Origin: Oscillospiraceae bacterium
GTDB taxonomy: Bacteria > Bacillota > Clostridia > Oscillospirales > UBA929
Assembly (NCBI GenBank): GCA_009777475.1
Contig: WRLU01000001.1
Coordinates: 23,608 to 87,607, forward strand
Length of the DNA: 64,000 bases
Direction: 5' to 3'
Part shown: positions 16,553 to 25,582 of the stretch, in pieces
Position numbering within the stretch: the stretch's first letter is position 1
How the letters are laid out: every line of letters begins with the position of its first letter
The notes under the pieces: model-generated
Told to the model about the DNA's origin: nothing
Database searches by the model: none
What the model saw: the letters and a program-made list of their open reading frames with translations, nothing else
Translations under genes and position numbers: made by a program

Positions 16553-17275
16553 ATGAACATAACCGTCATCAACGGCACGGAACAAATGGGCTGTACTTTC
16601 ACCATGAAAGAGATGTTGCTTTCGGCAATGGGCGTTGGTCACAACATCACCGAGTATTATCTCCCGCGTGACTGCCCGGCGTTTTGTACCGGCTGTAAGG
16701 AGTGTTTCCTCCGCGACATCAGCGGTTGCCCTCATTCAAAGTACACAGTACCCATTTGGGAAAGCATTGTAGCCTCAGATTTACTTGTTTTCACCTCCCC
16801 AACGTATGTGTTCCACACCACTGGACAAATGAAGACCCTACTCGACCACTACGGCACGAAATGGATGGCACACTCGCCTGAAAAACCGATGTTCCGTAAA
16901 CAAGCGGTTATCATCACGAACGCAATCGGTCAGGGCATGGGAAAGACCGCCAAGGACATCAAGGACAGCCTTGATTTTTGGGGCGTTGCCCGGATATATG
17001 TCGTCAAACAGGCTCTCTTTCAAGCGAAATGGGAGCTTGTCAGTGACAAAACAAAAGCAGCCGTGAAAACAAAGTGCGGCCATATCGCGGTGAAGATAAA
17101 GTCGAAAAAGCGTGTCGTGCCGCATCCCAAAATCAAGATTCTGTTTCATATCATGAAAATAGCGCAGACAATGATTGACAAATCCGAGCGCAAGGCAGGG
17201 CGTGGACGAACGAAGGATTATCTGCATTGGAAAGAAAACGGTTGGCTGGACGGCAAAAAGCCGTGGGAAGACTGA
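16553..17275 (+). CDS. Flavodoxin-like NAD(P)H-dependent oxidoreductase
   Basis: The 240-residue product starts MNITVINGTEQMGCTFTMKE, the phosphate loop of flavodoxin-like FMN reductases, followed by CTGCKECFLRDISGCPH (a Cys cluster seen in iron-sulfur flavoproteins) and the SPTYVFHTTGQMKTLLDHY segment that lines the flavin. The C-terminal third is very basic (KIKSKKRVVPHPKIK). Start at 16553 uses GGAAGGA and follows the previous stop by 2 nt. Substrate is unknown; it may be a quinone or nitro-reductase-like electron carrier. Confidence 0.82.
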   Translation: MNITVINGTEQMGCTFTMKEMLLSAMGVGHNITEYYLPRDCPAFCTGCKECFLRDISGCPHSKYTVPIWESIVASDLLVFTSPTYVFHTTGQMKTLLDHYGTKWMAHSPEKPMFRKQAVIITNAIGQGMGKTAKDIKDSLDFWGVARIYVVKQALFQAKWELVSDKTKAAVKTKCGHIAVKIKSKKRVVPHPKIKILFHIMKIAQTMIDKSERKAGRGRTKDYLHWKENGWLDGKKPWED

Positions 17276-17315
17276 ATATTATGCCTAAATGCGAAGCAAA
17301 TGAGGGATTGAAGCA

Positions 17316-17669
17316 ATGCACCAACTAATCGTCAAAAAATCCCGCTTCATCGCGTACGCCGCCGGGATTGACAACGAGGATACCGCCAAAGCCTACATCG
17401 CTGAAATCTCTCGTCAGCACAAGAGAGCGCGGCACATTGTGTTTGCTTATGTGACACCAACCGCCACTCGTTACAGCGATGATGGTGAGCCTCACGGCAC
17501 GGCGGGTCCGCCGCTTCTTAACTCTATACAACGGCGCAACATGGAGAACACAGTTGTCGTTGTTGTGCGATATTTCGGCGGAGTTTTGTTGGGCAAAGGG
17601 GGACTGATCCGTGCCTACGGAAAAGTGGCGGGTATGGCACTGGAAGCAATGTTGAGCGAGGTGGAGTGA
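17316..17669 (+). CDS. IMPACT/YigZ N-terminal domain protein, short form
   Basis: The 117-residue product covers only the N-terminal domain of the YigZ/IMPACT (UPF0029) family: VKKSRFIAYAAGI, KRARHIVFAYVTP, YSDDGEPHGTAGPPLLNSIQ and VVVVVRYFGGVLLGKGGLIRAYG. Typical bacterial YigZ is about 200 residues and has a C-terminal DUF1949 domain, which is absent. Start ATG 17316 with GAGGG upstream. In eukaryotes IMPACT modulates GCN2; the bacterial role is unknown. Its stop overlaps the start of a 46-codon frame (TGATG), so the missing domain may have been lost by rearrangement. Confidence 0.82.
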   Translation: MHQLIVKKSRFIAYAAGIDNEDTAKAYIAEISRQHKRARHIVFAYVTPTATRYSDDGEPHGTAGPPLLNSIQRRNMENTVVVVVRYFGGVLLGKGGLIRAYGKVAGMALEAMLSEVE

Positions 17670-17809
17670 TGCAAAGCTTGATCGATGCATCCCGCAGGTT
17701 AAGCGATGGGTGCAGCAAAATCCCGATTTCAAAAGCTTTAGAACATAATACTTTTGACCTCAGCAATTTCGCGTTGTTCTTGGACGTCATGGGGGGCAAA
17801 TTAGATTGA
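17669..17809 (+). CDS. Small 46-residue ORF overlapping the IMPACT-domain gene
   Basis: ATG at 17669 overlaps the TGA of the preceding gene, with GAGCGAGGTGGAG just upstream acting as a possible RBS. The peptide MQSLIDASRRLSDGCSKIPI... ends in FALFLDVMGGKLD, which looks like the last helices of a small helix-turn-helix protein. No family was recognised and it may be a fragment. Confidence 0.35.
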   Translation: MQSLIDASRRLSDGCSKIPISKALEHNTFDLSNFALFLDVMGGKLD

Positions 17810-17831
17810 CGTGGATGCTTGTTGTCTTGCA

Positions 17832-17860
17832 GTTGACTTACCATACACAGCTGTGATAAA
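17832..17860 (+). promoter_or_regulatory. Possible promoter of rpiB
   Basis: TTGACT (17832-17837) followed after 17 nt by ATAAAA (17855-17860), within TGTGATAAAA. The -35 is good, the -10 is weak. Confidence 0.35.
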
Positions 17861-17902
17861 ATTACCCCAGTGGGAATCTGTCATTCTAAGAGGTGGTTTT
17901 TT

Positions 17903-18343
17903 TTGATATACTTTGCCAGCGACCACGCTGGATACGGCTTAAAGCAGGAGCTTATAGCTTTCTTTAGCCTGCTGGGAAAGGCCTGTTCCGACATTGGCAC
18001 ACACAGCGGGACAGAGTCCTGCAATTATGCCGAATACGGACGCAGGGCAGCTGCCGCTGTTGCCGAAAACCCCGGGGCTTTCGGGGTTTTAGTTTGCGGC
18101 ACGGGGGCGGGTATTTCGATGGCAGCAAACAAGCTTAAGGGCATACGTTGCGCCTGCGCAAGCGAGCCGTCAACAGCCCGCCTAACCCGGGAACACAACG
18201 ATGCCAACATGATCGCACTAGGGGCACGTATTGTGGGAATTGAATTGGCAAAGGATATTATAACGGCGTTTTTGGAAACGCCATTTTCGGGTGATGAACG
18301 CCATCTTGGGCGGATTTCGACTATAGAAGGGCGGGAAACCTAA
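17903..18343 (+). CDS. rpiB: Ribose 5-phosphate isomerase B
   Basis: Interconverts ribose 5-phosphate and ribulose 5-phosphate in the pentose phosphate pathway. The 146-residue product from the TTG at 17903 begins M-IYFASDHAGYGLK, with DHAG near positions 7-10, CNYAEYG, and the catalytic Cys in GVLVCGTGAGISMAANK. SEPSTARLTREHNDANMIALG is the conserved central block. AGAGGTGG precedes the TTG; the longer ATG start at 17870 would add residues not found in the family. The rhomboid-like gene starts 2 nt after its stop. Confidence 0.93.
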   Translation: MIYFASDHAGYGLKQELIAFFSLLGKACSDIGTHSGTESCNYAEYGRRAAAAVAENPGAFGVLVCGTGAGISMAANKLKGIRCACASEPSTARLTREHNDANMIALGARIVGIELAKDIITAFLETPFSGDERHLGRISTIEGRET

Positions 18344-18345
18344 AT

Positions 18346-19272
18346 ATGCTTTCTAAAAAGCTTGAACGGTTTTGCTATAAATATGAGCGTTACGGCATCA
18401 AAAATCTCATGCTTATTGTTGTCCTTGGGCAGGGGCTTGTCCTGCTGATGAGTAATTTCCAAGCCAGCGTTAGTCAAATAAGCATAACCGATACTACCAT
18501 ATACAACCTAATTTATTTTAATCCCGCACTGATCCTAAAGGGAGAGTTCTGGAGGCTTGTCACCTTTGCCTTCCTCCCTCAAAGCGGTTTGCTTTGGTTT
18601 ATCTTCTTCGCACTACTATATACCTGGTTTGGCAGACAGCTTGAAGAGCAGTGGGGACGCATGAAATTTACTCTGTATTATACCGGGGGAATGATGCTTA
18701 CAATTCTGTACGGTCTCTTGCTTCCCTCCGTGCTCAGCCTTGCATCAGGAACGCCTGTCGCCGAATGGGGAGCCGCATCCTCTCGCATTGTTGCGCCGCA
18801 CTACGTCAATCTGTCGGTTTTGCTGGCGTTTGCCACGCTGCACCCAAATCAGGAGATTCGGCTATGGCTTATTTTGCCTATTAAGATGAAATGGATTGCA
18901 GTTATCAGCCTAATTATGATGTTTGGCAATATCGTATTGCTTCCATTCGATTTATTCAGGGGTATTGAACCATTTTTGCTTAACCTGCCTCAGGTCATTT
19001 TGCCGCTTATGGCACTGTTAAATTATTTTCTCTTCTTTGGAGCTTCCCTCTTCAGAGAGTTCGACTTCAAAATTTGGAAAAAAGCTCGTGTCCGGCCAAC
19101 ATCCTTTAGCAGGGCGGCAAAAGACAAGGAGCAGGAAAAGGGCTATCTCTACAAATGCGCCGTCTGCGGCCTGACTGACGCAGACGCACCACATATGGAA
19201 TTCAGATATTGTAGCCGTTGCGGCTACCGCTGTTATTGCTCGGAGCATTTGTTTAACCATGAGCATAAATAA
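18346..19272 (+). CDS. Rhomboid-fold membrane protein with C-terminal zinc ribbon, probably inactive
   Basis: The 308-residue protein has about six membrane segments with rhomboid landmarks: GEFWRLVTFAFLPQSGLLWF, then TWFGRQLEEQWGRMKFTLYY (the WR motif region), then PHYVNLSVLLAFATLHPNQE and LPIKMKWIAVISLIMM. I cannot find the GxSG catalytic serine or the TM6 histidine, so it is likely a pseudoprotease. The C-terminus holds a zinc ribbon: CAVCGLTDADAPHMEFRYCS, then RCGYRCYCSEHLFNHEH. Such proteins are widespread in Clostridia but uncharacterised. Coupled to rpiB by a 2-nt gap. Confidence 0.8.
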   Translation: MLSKKLERFCYKYERYGIKNLMLIVVLGQGLVLLMSNFQASVSQISITDTTIYNLIYFNPALILKGEFWRLVTFAFLPQSGLLWFIFFALLYTWFGRQLEEQWGRMKFTLYYTGGMMLTILYGLLLPSVLSLASGTPVAEWGAASSRIVAPHYVNLSVLLAFATLHPNQEIRLWLILPIKMKWIAVISLIMMFGNIVLLPFDLFRGIEPFLLNLPQVILPLMALLNYFLFFGASLFREFDFKIWKKARVRPTSFSRAAKDKEQEKGYLYKCAVCGLTDADAPHMEFRYCSRCGYRCYCSEHLFNHEHK

Positions 19273-19293
19273 TTTGCTTCGGATTTCTAATTT

Positions 19294-20061
19294 TTACCTC
19301 GCGTAGACATTCGTTCCACTGAAAATCTCAATCATTTCACGGCGGAGCCGTTCATTGATTTGCAACCTGATTTTAGGTAGCAATTCATAGGCATCAACGT
19401 TAAACAGATAATTTTGTAAATCTATTTCCTTCAAGAGCATCCGGGTATGAAACATATTCTGCTGATACACGTTAAGATCCACCGCATCGTATTTTTTCAG
19501 GGTCGAATCGGCAATATAATTTTGTATTGAGGTAATATCGTGGTCTAAAAAGAGTTTTTTGCCGTCAACTGCCCGGGTAAACCCCCTGACCCTGTAATCC
19601 ATAGTGATAATATCCGAATCAAAGCTTCCGATAAGGTAATCCAGGGTGCTTAGAGGGGTGATCTCCCCGCAGGTGGAAACGTCAATATCCACCCGGAATG
19701 TGGCAATAGCGTTTTCAGGGTGGCTTTCCGGGTATGTGTGTACAGTGATGTGGCTTTTGTCCAAATGAGCGAGGATAGTGTCATTTTCCTGAGCGGGCAG
19801 AGGCTTTTCTGAAATCAAAAGGGTAACGCTCGCGCCCTGCGGGTCGTAATCCTGTTTAGATACGTTCAAAACTGTAGACTCAATCATTCCCGCAACGTCA
19901 AACAGAATTTTTGTAAGACGCTCGGAATTGTACTGTTCGTCTATATAGGCGATATAATCCTTTTGCTCTCGTTCGCTTTCGGCGTAACAAACATCATAAA
20001 TATTAAAGCTTAATGATTTTGTCAGATTGTTGAATCCAAAAAGAGTCATTTTTTCTGTCAC
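19294..20061 (-). CDS. speD: S-adenosylmethionine decarboxylase proenzyme, E. coli type
   Basis: Pyruvoyl enzyme that makes decarboxylated SAM, the aminopropyl donor for spermidine. The 255-residue product matches the long E. coli-type Spe[20 protein letters not shown] with autocleavage expected between K102 and S103, followed by [17 protein letters not shown] with the catalytic Cys at 131. The start is a GTG at 20061 with AAGGGGTGA upstream. No speE or other polyamine gene is next to it, so the aminopropyltransferase must be elsewhere. Confidence 0.93.
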   Translation of the reverse strand: MTEKMTLFGFNNLTKSLSFNIYDVCYAESEREQKDYIAYIDEQYNSERLTKILFDVAGMIESTVLNVSKQDYDPQGASVTLLISEKPLPAQENDTILAHLDKSHITVHTYPESHPENAIATFRVDIDVSTCGEITPLSTLDYLIGSFDSDIITMDYRVRGFTRAVDGKKLFLDHDITSIQNYIADSTLKKYDAVDLNVYQQNMFHTRMLLKEIDLQNYLFNVDAYELLPKIRLQINERLRREMIEIFSGTNVYAR

Positions 20062-20222
20062 GGCAAGTCACCCCTTGATAAGATAACCCGGCAGCCCATA
20101 AGCAATGCCGTGATAAAGAATATACACAAAAAAACAGGAGGTGTCAAGAAGAAATCTGAGGAGGTTTAAATAGGTAAAACGACCGTTTCTGCTGTTTGAG
20201 CTACCACTTTTGCAAAAGCTAT

Positions 20223-20255
20223 TGACAGATTTATTTTGAACAAGCTACCCTTGTT
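20223..20255 (+). promoter_or_regulatory. Promoter of the GLUG protein with an overlapping dyad
   Basis: TTGACA (20223-20228), 18 nt, TACCCT (20247-20252). An inverted repeat AACAAG-CTACC-CTTGTT (20239-20255) overlaps the -10 and could be an operator. Confidence 0.45.
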
Positions 20256-20320
20256 AACAAAGAGGCTGCCGAGGAGGTACCCCGCGGTGGCTGAACAAAA
20301 AAAACAAGGAGGCACCCAAA

Positions 20321-22420
20321 ATGAAAAGGAAAACCATGAAGAAACTAGGAACTCTGACCCTGTCGCTGTTGATGCTGCTGGCCTTGCTGCCAATGTCTGC
20401 ACCAAAAGCAGAGGGTTTCGGTTCAACCGGCAAATTCCTGGCAGCAATATCTGCACCTGCGGCAGGATCGGAACCCATATCAACGGCATCTCAACTGGCT
20501 AACATCAGGTACGACCTGAACAAATCGTATCATCTGACAGGCAATATTGATTTATCTGGAATAGATAACTGGAATCCGCTAGGCATGGTAACATCCAGCT
20601 CAGTCGCCACCTTCAGAGGCACCTTTGATGGGCAGGGATATGTTATCCGCGGTCTTTCTATCCGAGAAGAAAACCAATACAATGGGCTGTTTGGCGTTAC
20701 TGTAAGTGCGAACATTAAAAACGTTGGCTTAGAGGATGTTTCGATATATTCGGAAAAGGAGACAGGCGAGATCAACGGAGGCGGGCTGATAGGCTTTGCA
20801 CAAGACACAACTATCACCAATTGCTATATCGAAGAGTCGGATGTATTAGTTGCGAACTACGAGGGTACAACCGGTCATGCTTATGCCGGAGGAATTGTGG
20901 GAAGGGCATTGGATGTTCAAATAAGCTATTGCTTCGGAATGGTCGGTGCAAGTGCATACAGCATTGAGGCCAATGCTTATACCGGAGGAATTACCGGGTT
21001 TGGCGGCACTATCTCCGATAGCTGGAGTGATGGCGAGTCCTCTGCCAGTGCAGAGTACGGCAGTGCATATATCGGAGGGATTACCGGGTTGGCAAATGCC
21101 GACATCACCAACTGTTACAGCAAAAGCGAAGTCTTTATCCACGAGAGTATGGACGATGCCTACGCCGGCGGAATCGCCGGGTACTCCGTAGGAGTAAAAA
21201 TAATCAGGTGTTATAATATAGGGTCTGTGTATATTGAGTCTGAAGAATCCTCCTATATTGGCGGTATTGCCGGACGAGGAGGGCAAATTGAAAATTGCTA
21301 CAACAACGGCGGTGAGATCTATGGCAGCGGCTACTATGTTTTCGGCGGCGGTATCAGCGGAAGAGCTGCTAAAATCATCAATTGCTACAACATGGGAATG
21401 GTGGATCTTTCTGCTTATGCCATATGCAATATCGGAGGCATTGTAGGTCACAATGCAGGAGATAGTGTAGGCGAGGCAATAGCAACTTCCTACAACTCAG
21501 GCAAGCTTTATGGGTTTGGCGAAAATGGAACGCGCATAGGCGGTGTTGCTGGCTGGAACAATCCTGGCTTCACTGGTGCAGGTGCAGTTAACTGTTACTG
21601 GAACGGAGACACAGAGCAATCTGTGAACGGTAAAACGCTTTCATCCTCAGAAAAAAAAGGTGCAGGATTCGGAGAAGCAATTGCAGGCATGATGACCTCG
21701 GAATATATGAAAACCCAATCCAGGTTTACAGGCTTCAATTTCACTAATGTTTGGGAGATGAAGCCTGGCACAAATAACGGCTATCCGGTGTTGCGCGGCG
21801 TGCCTCACCTCGAACCTATTGCACACTGGGGAGGATTGCTTGTCTATAGCACAACGCATGGAAACAGCGCATTCATTGATTTGGAAAACGAAATAATCTC
21901 TAAACCGTCTAATTTTGATATTGCGGCCTACAGTGTAAACGGCGGGCTTAAATGGAAGAAGTGGCCGACCGGCAAAACTAATGATGCCAAGCAGAAAAAG
22001 ATTGACAAGCTTATCCCCAAGCTCTTCAATAAAAAACTTGTCTTGCACCTTTCTGACCAGCTGAATGCTAAAGGTAAACCTGAAACAAAAAATGTTGACA
22101 CCAGTAAGACTATTAAGTTCCCAGAAATCCAGGCACGCAATAAGAAAAATCATGAAAAACTAAAACCTGTCCTTTCCAGTTCCGATTCTCGCTATGAATT
22201 GAAAACCAAAAAGGGCAACAACATCCCGCAAGACGATTACCAGTGGGCAGTAACTGCCGATAAGAAAACCCCCTCCGGAGCCTGGCAGCAGTTGTCAAGC
22301 TGGTCAGCACCAACCTCTGTTAAGGCTACTTATCTGGTGCGCACACCGGCATCTATAAATGGCAATTTAATCAAACCATCAGGAAAGATATTCAAGGTGG
22401 TGCTAAAGGTTCCGAAATAG
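20321..22420 (+). CDS. Secreted GLUG-repeat surface protein
   Basis: RBS AAGGAGG precedes the ATG. A signal peptide (about 1-32, MKKLGTLTLSLLMLLALLP) is followed by a region with NPLGM...FRGTFDGQGYVIRGLSI (the usual lead-in of GLUG proteins) and about nine GLUG-type repeats between 120 and 440, with the unit YxGGIxGxxxxxxIxNCYN. Repeats of this type form a beta-helix and occur in adhesins and extracellular enzymes. The ~230-residue C-terminal part is basic (KKWPTGKTNDAKQKKIDKL) and matches nothing I know. There is no sorting signal or membrane anchor. Several copies of CYN/YN and the AYAGGI/SYIGGI variations show internal duplication. Confidence 0.85.
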   Translation: MKRKTMKKLGTLTLSLLMLLALLPMSAPKAEGFGSTGKFLAAISAPAAGSEPISTASQLANIRYDLNKSYHLTGNIDLSGIDNWNPLGMVTSSSVATFRGTFDGQGYVIRGLSIREENQYNGLFGVTVSANIKNVGLEDVSIYSEKETGEINGGGLIGFAQDTTITNCYIEESDVLVANYEGTTGHAYAGGIVGRALDVQISYCFGMVGASAYSIEANAYTGGITGFGGTISDSWSDGESSASAEYGSAYIGGITGLANADITNCYSKSEVFIHESMDDAYAGGIAGYSVGVKIIRCYNIGSVYIESEESSYIGGIAGRGGQIENCYNNGGEIYGSGYYVFGGGISGRAAKIINCYNMGMVDLSAYAICNIGGIVGHNAGDSVGEAIATSYNSGKLYGFGENGTRIGGVAGWNNPGFTGAGAVNCYWNGDTEQSVNGKTLSSSEKKGAGFGEAIAGMMTSEYMKTQSRFTGFNFTNVWEMKPGTNNGYPVLRGVPHLEPIAHWGGLLVYSTTHGNSAFIDLENEIISKPSNFDIAAYSVNGGLKWKKWPTGKTNDAKQKKIDKLIPKLFNKKLVLHLSDQLNAKGKPETKNVDTSKTIKFPEIQARNKKNHEKLKPVLSSSDSRYELKTKKGNNIPQDDYQWAVTADKKTPSGAWQQLSSWSAPTSVKATYLVRTPASINGNLIKPSGKIFKVVLKVPK

Positions 22421-22437
22421 AGCAGCTAACGTAAGCC

Positions 22438-22469
22438 GGATGGGCAGCAGCGGAAGCTGTTGCCCATCC
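22438..22469 (+). terminator. Hairpin after the GLUG protein gene
   Basis: GGATGGGCAGCAGC (22438-22451) pairs with GCTGTTGCCCATCC (22456-22469) with one G-T pair and a four-base loop, 17 nt past the stop. No T-tract follows. Confidence 0.6.
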
Positions 22470-22603
22470 CCATTAGCGTGTAAAAAGAAGATAACGGCAG
22501 CACATACAGGTTAATGCAGACATAGGGTCCCCTGAGTGCCATGAATCCCCGAAACGCATTGCAAAAACTTCCTAAAAAATAAAAATAAATTTAGGTTAAA
22601 AAA

Positions 22604-22640
22604 AGCTTGCTTTTTTTCGGACAATCGTATAGAATGAATG
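22604..22640 (+). promoter_or_regulatory. A/T-flanked palindrome and probable tuf promoter
   Basis: A perfect A7-GC-TT-GC-T7 palindrome at about 22599-22618 is followed by TATAGAAT around 22628-22635; TTGCTT within the palindrome would be a -35 with a short 15-nt spacer. The palindrome could also be a weak terminator of the upstream unit. Confidence 0.35.
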
Positions 22641-22681
22641 CACTGTTGATTTTTTGATAAATAGGAAGGAGAAACTAAACC

Positions 22682-23881
22682 ATGGCTAAACAAAAATTCG
22701 AGAGAAACAAACCCCACGTAAACATCGGTACCGTTGGACACGTTGACCACGGTAAAACCACTCTGACCGCTGCCATCACCAAAGTTTTGAGCTTTGCAGG
22801 TCAGGCAAGCTTTACCGACTATGCCAACATCGACAAGGCACCCGAGGAGCGCGAACGCGGTATCACCATCAACACTGCCCACGTTGAGTACGAAACTGAA
22901 AACCGTCACTATGCCCACGTTGACTGTCCCGGACACGCCGACTATATCAAAAATATGATTACCGGTGCGGCTCAGATGGACGGAGCTATCCTAGTAGTTT
23001 CTGCGGCGGACGGCCCCATGCCTCAGACACGTGAGCATATCGTGCTTGCTCGTCAGGTTGGTGTTCCCAGCATTGTTGTCTACATGAACAAATGCGACCA
23101 GGTAGACGATGAGGAGCTATTAGACTTAGTGGATATGGAAATTCGCGATCTGCTTAACAAGTACGAATTCCCCGGCGATGATACGCCAATCATACGCGGT
23201 TCCGGCTTGAAAGCACTGGAAAGCGAATCCACCGATGCATCAGCACCTGAATATGCTTCTATCATAGAACTTATGAAGGCTGTTGACGAATTCATCCCCA
23301 CGCCTGACCGAAAGGCAGATCTGCCCTTCCTCATGCCTGTTGAGGATGTATTTACAATTTCAGGCCGCGGTACTGTTGTCACAGGTCGTGTTGAACGCGG
23401 TCAGCTGAAAACTGGCGAGGAAATTGAAATTGTCGGAATCCAAGACACAGCAAAAACAGTTGTCACCGGCATTGAGATGTTCCACAAAATGCTTGATTAT
23501 GCCGAGGCAGGCGACAATGCCGGCTGCTTGTTGCGCGGCATCAAAAAAGAAGAAGTAGAACGCGGCCAGGTTCTAGCAAAGCCGGGTTCCATTAAACCCT
23601 ACAAAAAATTCCAAGGACAGGTTTATGTCCTGTCTAAGGAGGAGGGTGGACGCCATACCCCCTTCTTCCCCAACTATCGTCCCCAATTCTATTTCCGCAC
23701 AACTGACGTTACAGGTGTCATTCAACTGCCTGAAGGTGTTGAAATGTGTATGCCCGGCGATAATGTAGAGATGGATGTTGAGCTGATTACCCCTATCGCC
23801 ATTGAGGAAGGCCTCCGCTTCGCTATCCGTGAAGGCGGTCGTACCGTTGGCTCAGGCGTTGTTATTAAGATCAACGAATAA
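22682..23881 (+). CDS. tuf: Translation elongation factor Tu
   Basis: GTPase that delivers aminoacyl-tRNA to the ribosome. The 399 residues are full length and intact: P-loop [10 protein letters not shown] (about 19-28), [17 protein letters not shown] switch region, [12 protein letters not shown], and domains II and III to the terminal VIKINE. RBS AGGAAGGAG. tuf is normally in the str operon behind fusA and the ribosomal genes; here it is isolated between a surface protein gene and an ABC transporter, so it may be a second copy or the product of an operon break. Confidence 0.98.
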   Translation: MAKQKFERNKPHVNIGTVGHVDHGKTTLTAAITKVLSFAGQASFTDYANIDKAPEERERGITINTAHVEYETENRHYAHVDCPGHADYIKNMITGAAQMDGAILVVSAADGPMPQTREHIVLARQVGVPSIVVYMNKCDQVDDEELLDLVDMEIRDLLNKYEFPGDDTPIIRGSGLKALESESTDASAPEYASIIELMKAVDEFIPTPDRKADLPFLMPVEDVFTISGRGTVVTGRVERGQLKTGEEIEIVGIQDTAKTVVTGIEMFHKMLDYAEAGDNAGCLLRGIKKEEVERGQVLAKPGSIKPYKKFQGQVYVLSKEEGGRHTPFFPNYRPQFYFRTTDVTGVIQLPEGVEMCMPGDNVEMDVELITPIAIEEGLRFAIREGGRTVGSGVVIKINE

Positions 23882-24000
23882 TAGCCTGACTGCACAATAG
23901 GAATAATGCCATGAAGACGTTTGTACGGCTTGTGTTACACAGATGCTTTGTGGCATTAGTTTGTGTATGGGGGGATAGACGGAGGGGTGCGAAGGACAGC

Positions 24001-25560
24001 ATGAAAAAAGTTTTATGCCTTAGTCTTATTTTTTTATTGCTTGCCGGGTGCGGCATAGGGGATGAAAAATCCTCTTATCAAAACAATTCCATCACCGTAT
24101 ATGTCGGAACAAATATTTTTGAAGAGTCCCTTGACCCGGTCAAGGGTGCTATGAGTTACGGTTATTCCTTTACCAACAGTGCCTTGCTTAAAGTCGCACC
24201 CAATTCAGAATATGTTCCTGACATTGCGGAAAGCTTTGAAGTAAGCAAGGATGCGCTGGTCTATACCTTCGTGCTGAAAAGCGGGATTTTGTTCAGTAAT
24301 GGCAACGCCATGACTGCAAATGATGTAGTGTTTACATATCAAGCTGCAAAGAAAAAGCAGGCTGAAAACGAAAATATAGACCTCTCAAAACTTGATGCCG
24401 TTGAGGGAATTGACGAATTTACAGTTAGGTTCACCTTGTCTGAGCCATACTCGCCATTTTTGGACACGACCGCCCTGCTTGGCATTGTGCCTGCCTCGGA
24501 TTATAACAGTGAAGAATTTGATCGTTATCCAATCGGGTCAGGAGCGTGGAAAATCATGCAATATGACCCAAACCAGCAGATTATAGTTGAGCCTAACGAG
24601 TATTACTATGGTAACACACCGAAAATTGGACGCATATCGCTTGTTTGCATGGATAATGATACAGCACTGTCAGCCGCCCGCTCGGGAGATCTTGACCTTG
24701 TAATGGTTGACCCTGCCTACGCCTTGGAAAGCATTGAGGGAATGACGTTGCATTCGCTTGAAACAATGGACATACGGATTATTAGCATGCCGGTGCTGCC
24801 CCGGCAGAAAAAAAACAATCTGACCATCGGCAACAACGTAACCTCAGATATTGCGGTACGCAAGGCCCTTTCCGTTGGCATAGACCGTGGGGAGGTTATT
24901 CGGCATGTGTATGGCGGAATAGGCAAAGCAGCGGTCGGGTTTACCGATAATCTTATATGGGCAGAAGCTGTTTCTGTTGCAGATGGACTAAAAAAGGAAG
25001 CTATGGATATCCTTGAGGCAGCCGGATGGGCAGACAACGGCGATGGCGTTCGTGAAAAAGAGGGTATTGCCTGCTCCTTTAAGCTATATGCAACCGCGGA
25101 AAGATACCCTCTCGCCGCGGCAATTGCCCAGGAGGCGGCAGGTTTTGGCATTGAGATAGTGCCTCACTCTTCAGATTGGGGTGAGATTGCGGAAAATATG
25201 TATACCTCCGGCGTTATTTGGGGCTGGGGACAGTACAGTCCGACAGTTCTCCACTCGCTCTTCAGCGGGGAGGCCGCACTATCGGACGGCTGGGACAACG
25301 TAGCCGGATATATCAATCCCGAGGTTGATGGGCTTATAAATAAGGCCTTAGGGGCAACATCACAAATTGCCGCCATTGATAGCTGGAAGGAGGCACAGGC
25401 TCTTGCAAATGCCGATATTCCCTATATATATATAGCAAACATAGAGCACGCTTATTTTGTGAACGTTAGGCTTGATATATCCCCGGAAACCCAAATCCCC
25501 CATCCACATGGCCATGGTACACCGGTCATTTGCAATATGGCGGACTGGGTACTGAGGTAA
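24001..25560 (+). CDS. Peptide/nickel-type ABC transporter substrate-binding lipoprotein
   Basis: Family 5 extracellular binding protein. The start at 24001 (MKKVLCLSLIFLLLAGCGIG) has GAAGG upstream and gives a lipoprotein signal with lipobox LAGC and Cys17; the earlier start at 23911 would bury it. SBP_bac_5 landmarks include SLDPVKGAMSYGYSFTNSAL, PDIAESFEVSKDALVYTFVL, NGNAMTANDVVFTYQAAK, YPIGSGAWKIMQYDPNQQII and DIAVRKALSVGIDRGEVIRH. Ligand cannot be told: oligopeptide, nickel or another solute. The next two genes encode the permeases; no ATPase gene follows. Confidence 0.9.
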   Translation: MKKVLCLSLIFLLLAGCGIGDEKSSYQNNSITVYVGTNIFEESLDPVKGAMSYGYSFTNSALLKVAPNSEYVPDIAESFEVSKDALVYTFVLKSGILFSNGNAMTANDVVFTYQAAKKKQAENENIDLSKLDAVEGIDEFTVRFTLSEPYSPFLDTTALLGIVPASDYNSEEFDRYPIGSGAWKIMQYDPNQQIIVEPNEYYYGNTPKIGRISLVCMDNDTALSAARSGDLDLVMVDPAYALESIEGMTLHSLETMDIRIISMPVLPRQKKNNLTIGNNVTSDIAVRKALSVGIDRGEVIRHVYGGIGKAAVGFTDNLIWAEAVSVADGLKKEAMDILEAAGWADNGDGVREKEGIACSFKLYATAERYPLAAAIAQEAAGFGIEIVPHSSDWGEIAENMYTSGVIWGWGQYSPTVLHSLFSGEAALSDGWDNVAGYINPEVDGLINKALGATSQIAAIDSWKEAQALANADIPYIYIANIEHAYFVNVRLDISPETQIPHPHGHGTPVICNMADWVLR

Positions 25561-25582
25561 AAGTACTCTGGGAGGTATTGTA

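Noticed and set aside
17870..17902. Extended ATG start of rpiB
   Set aside because: The added residues (MGICHSKRWFF) are not found in the family and the TTG at 17903 has a better placed RBS.
20846..21451. 201-codon minus-strand frame inside the GLUG gene
   Set aside because: Antisense to a repeat-rich coding region; its apparent regularity mirrors the repeats on the plus strand.
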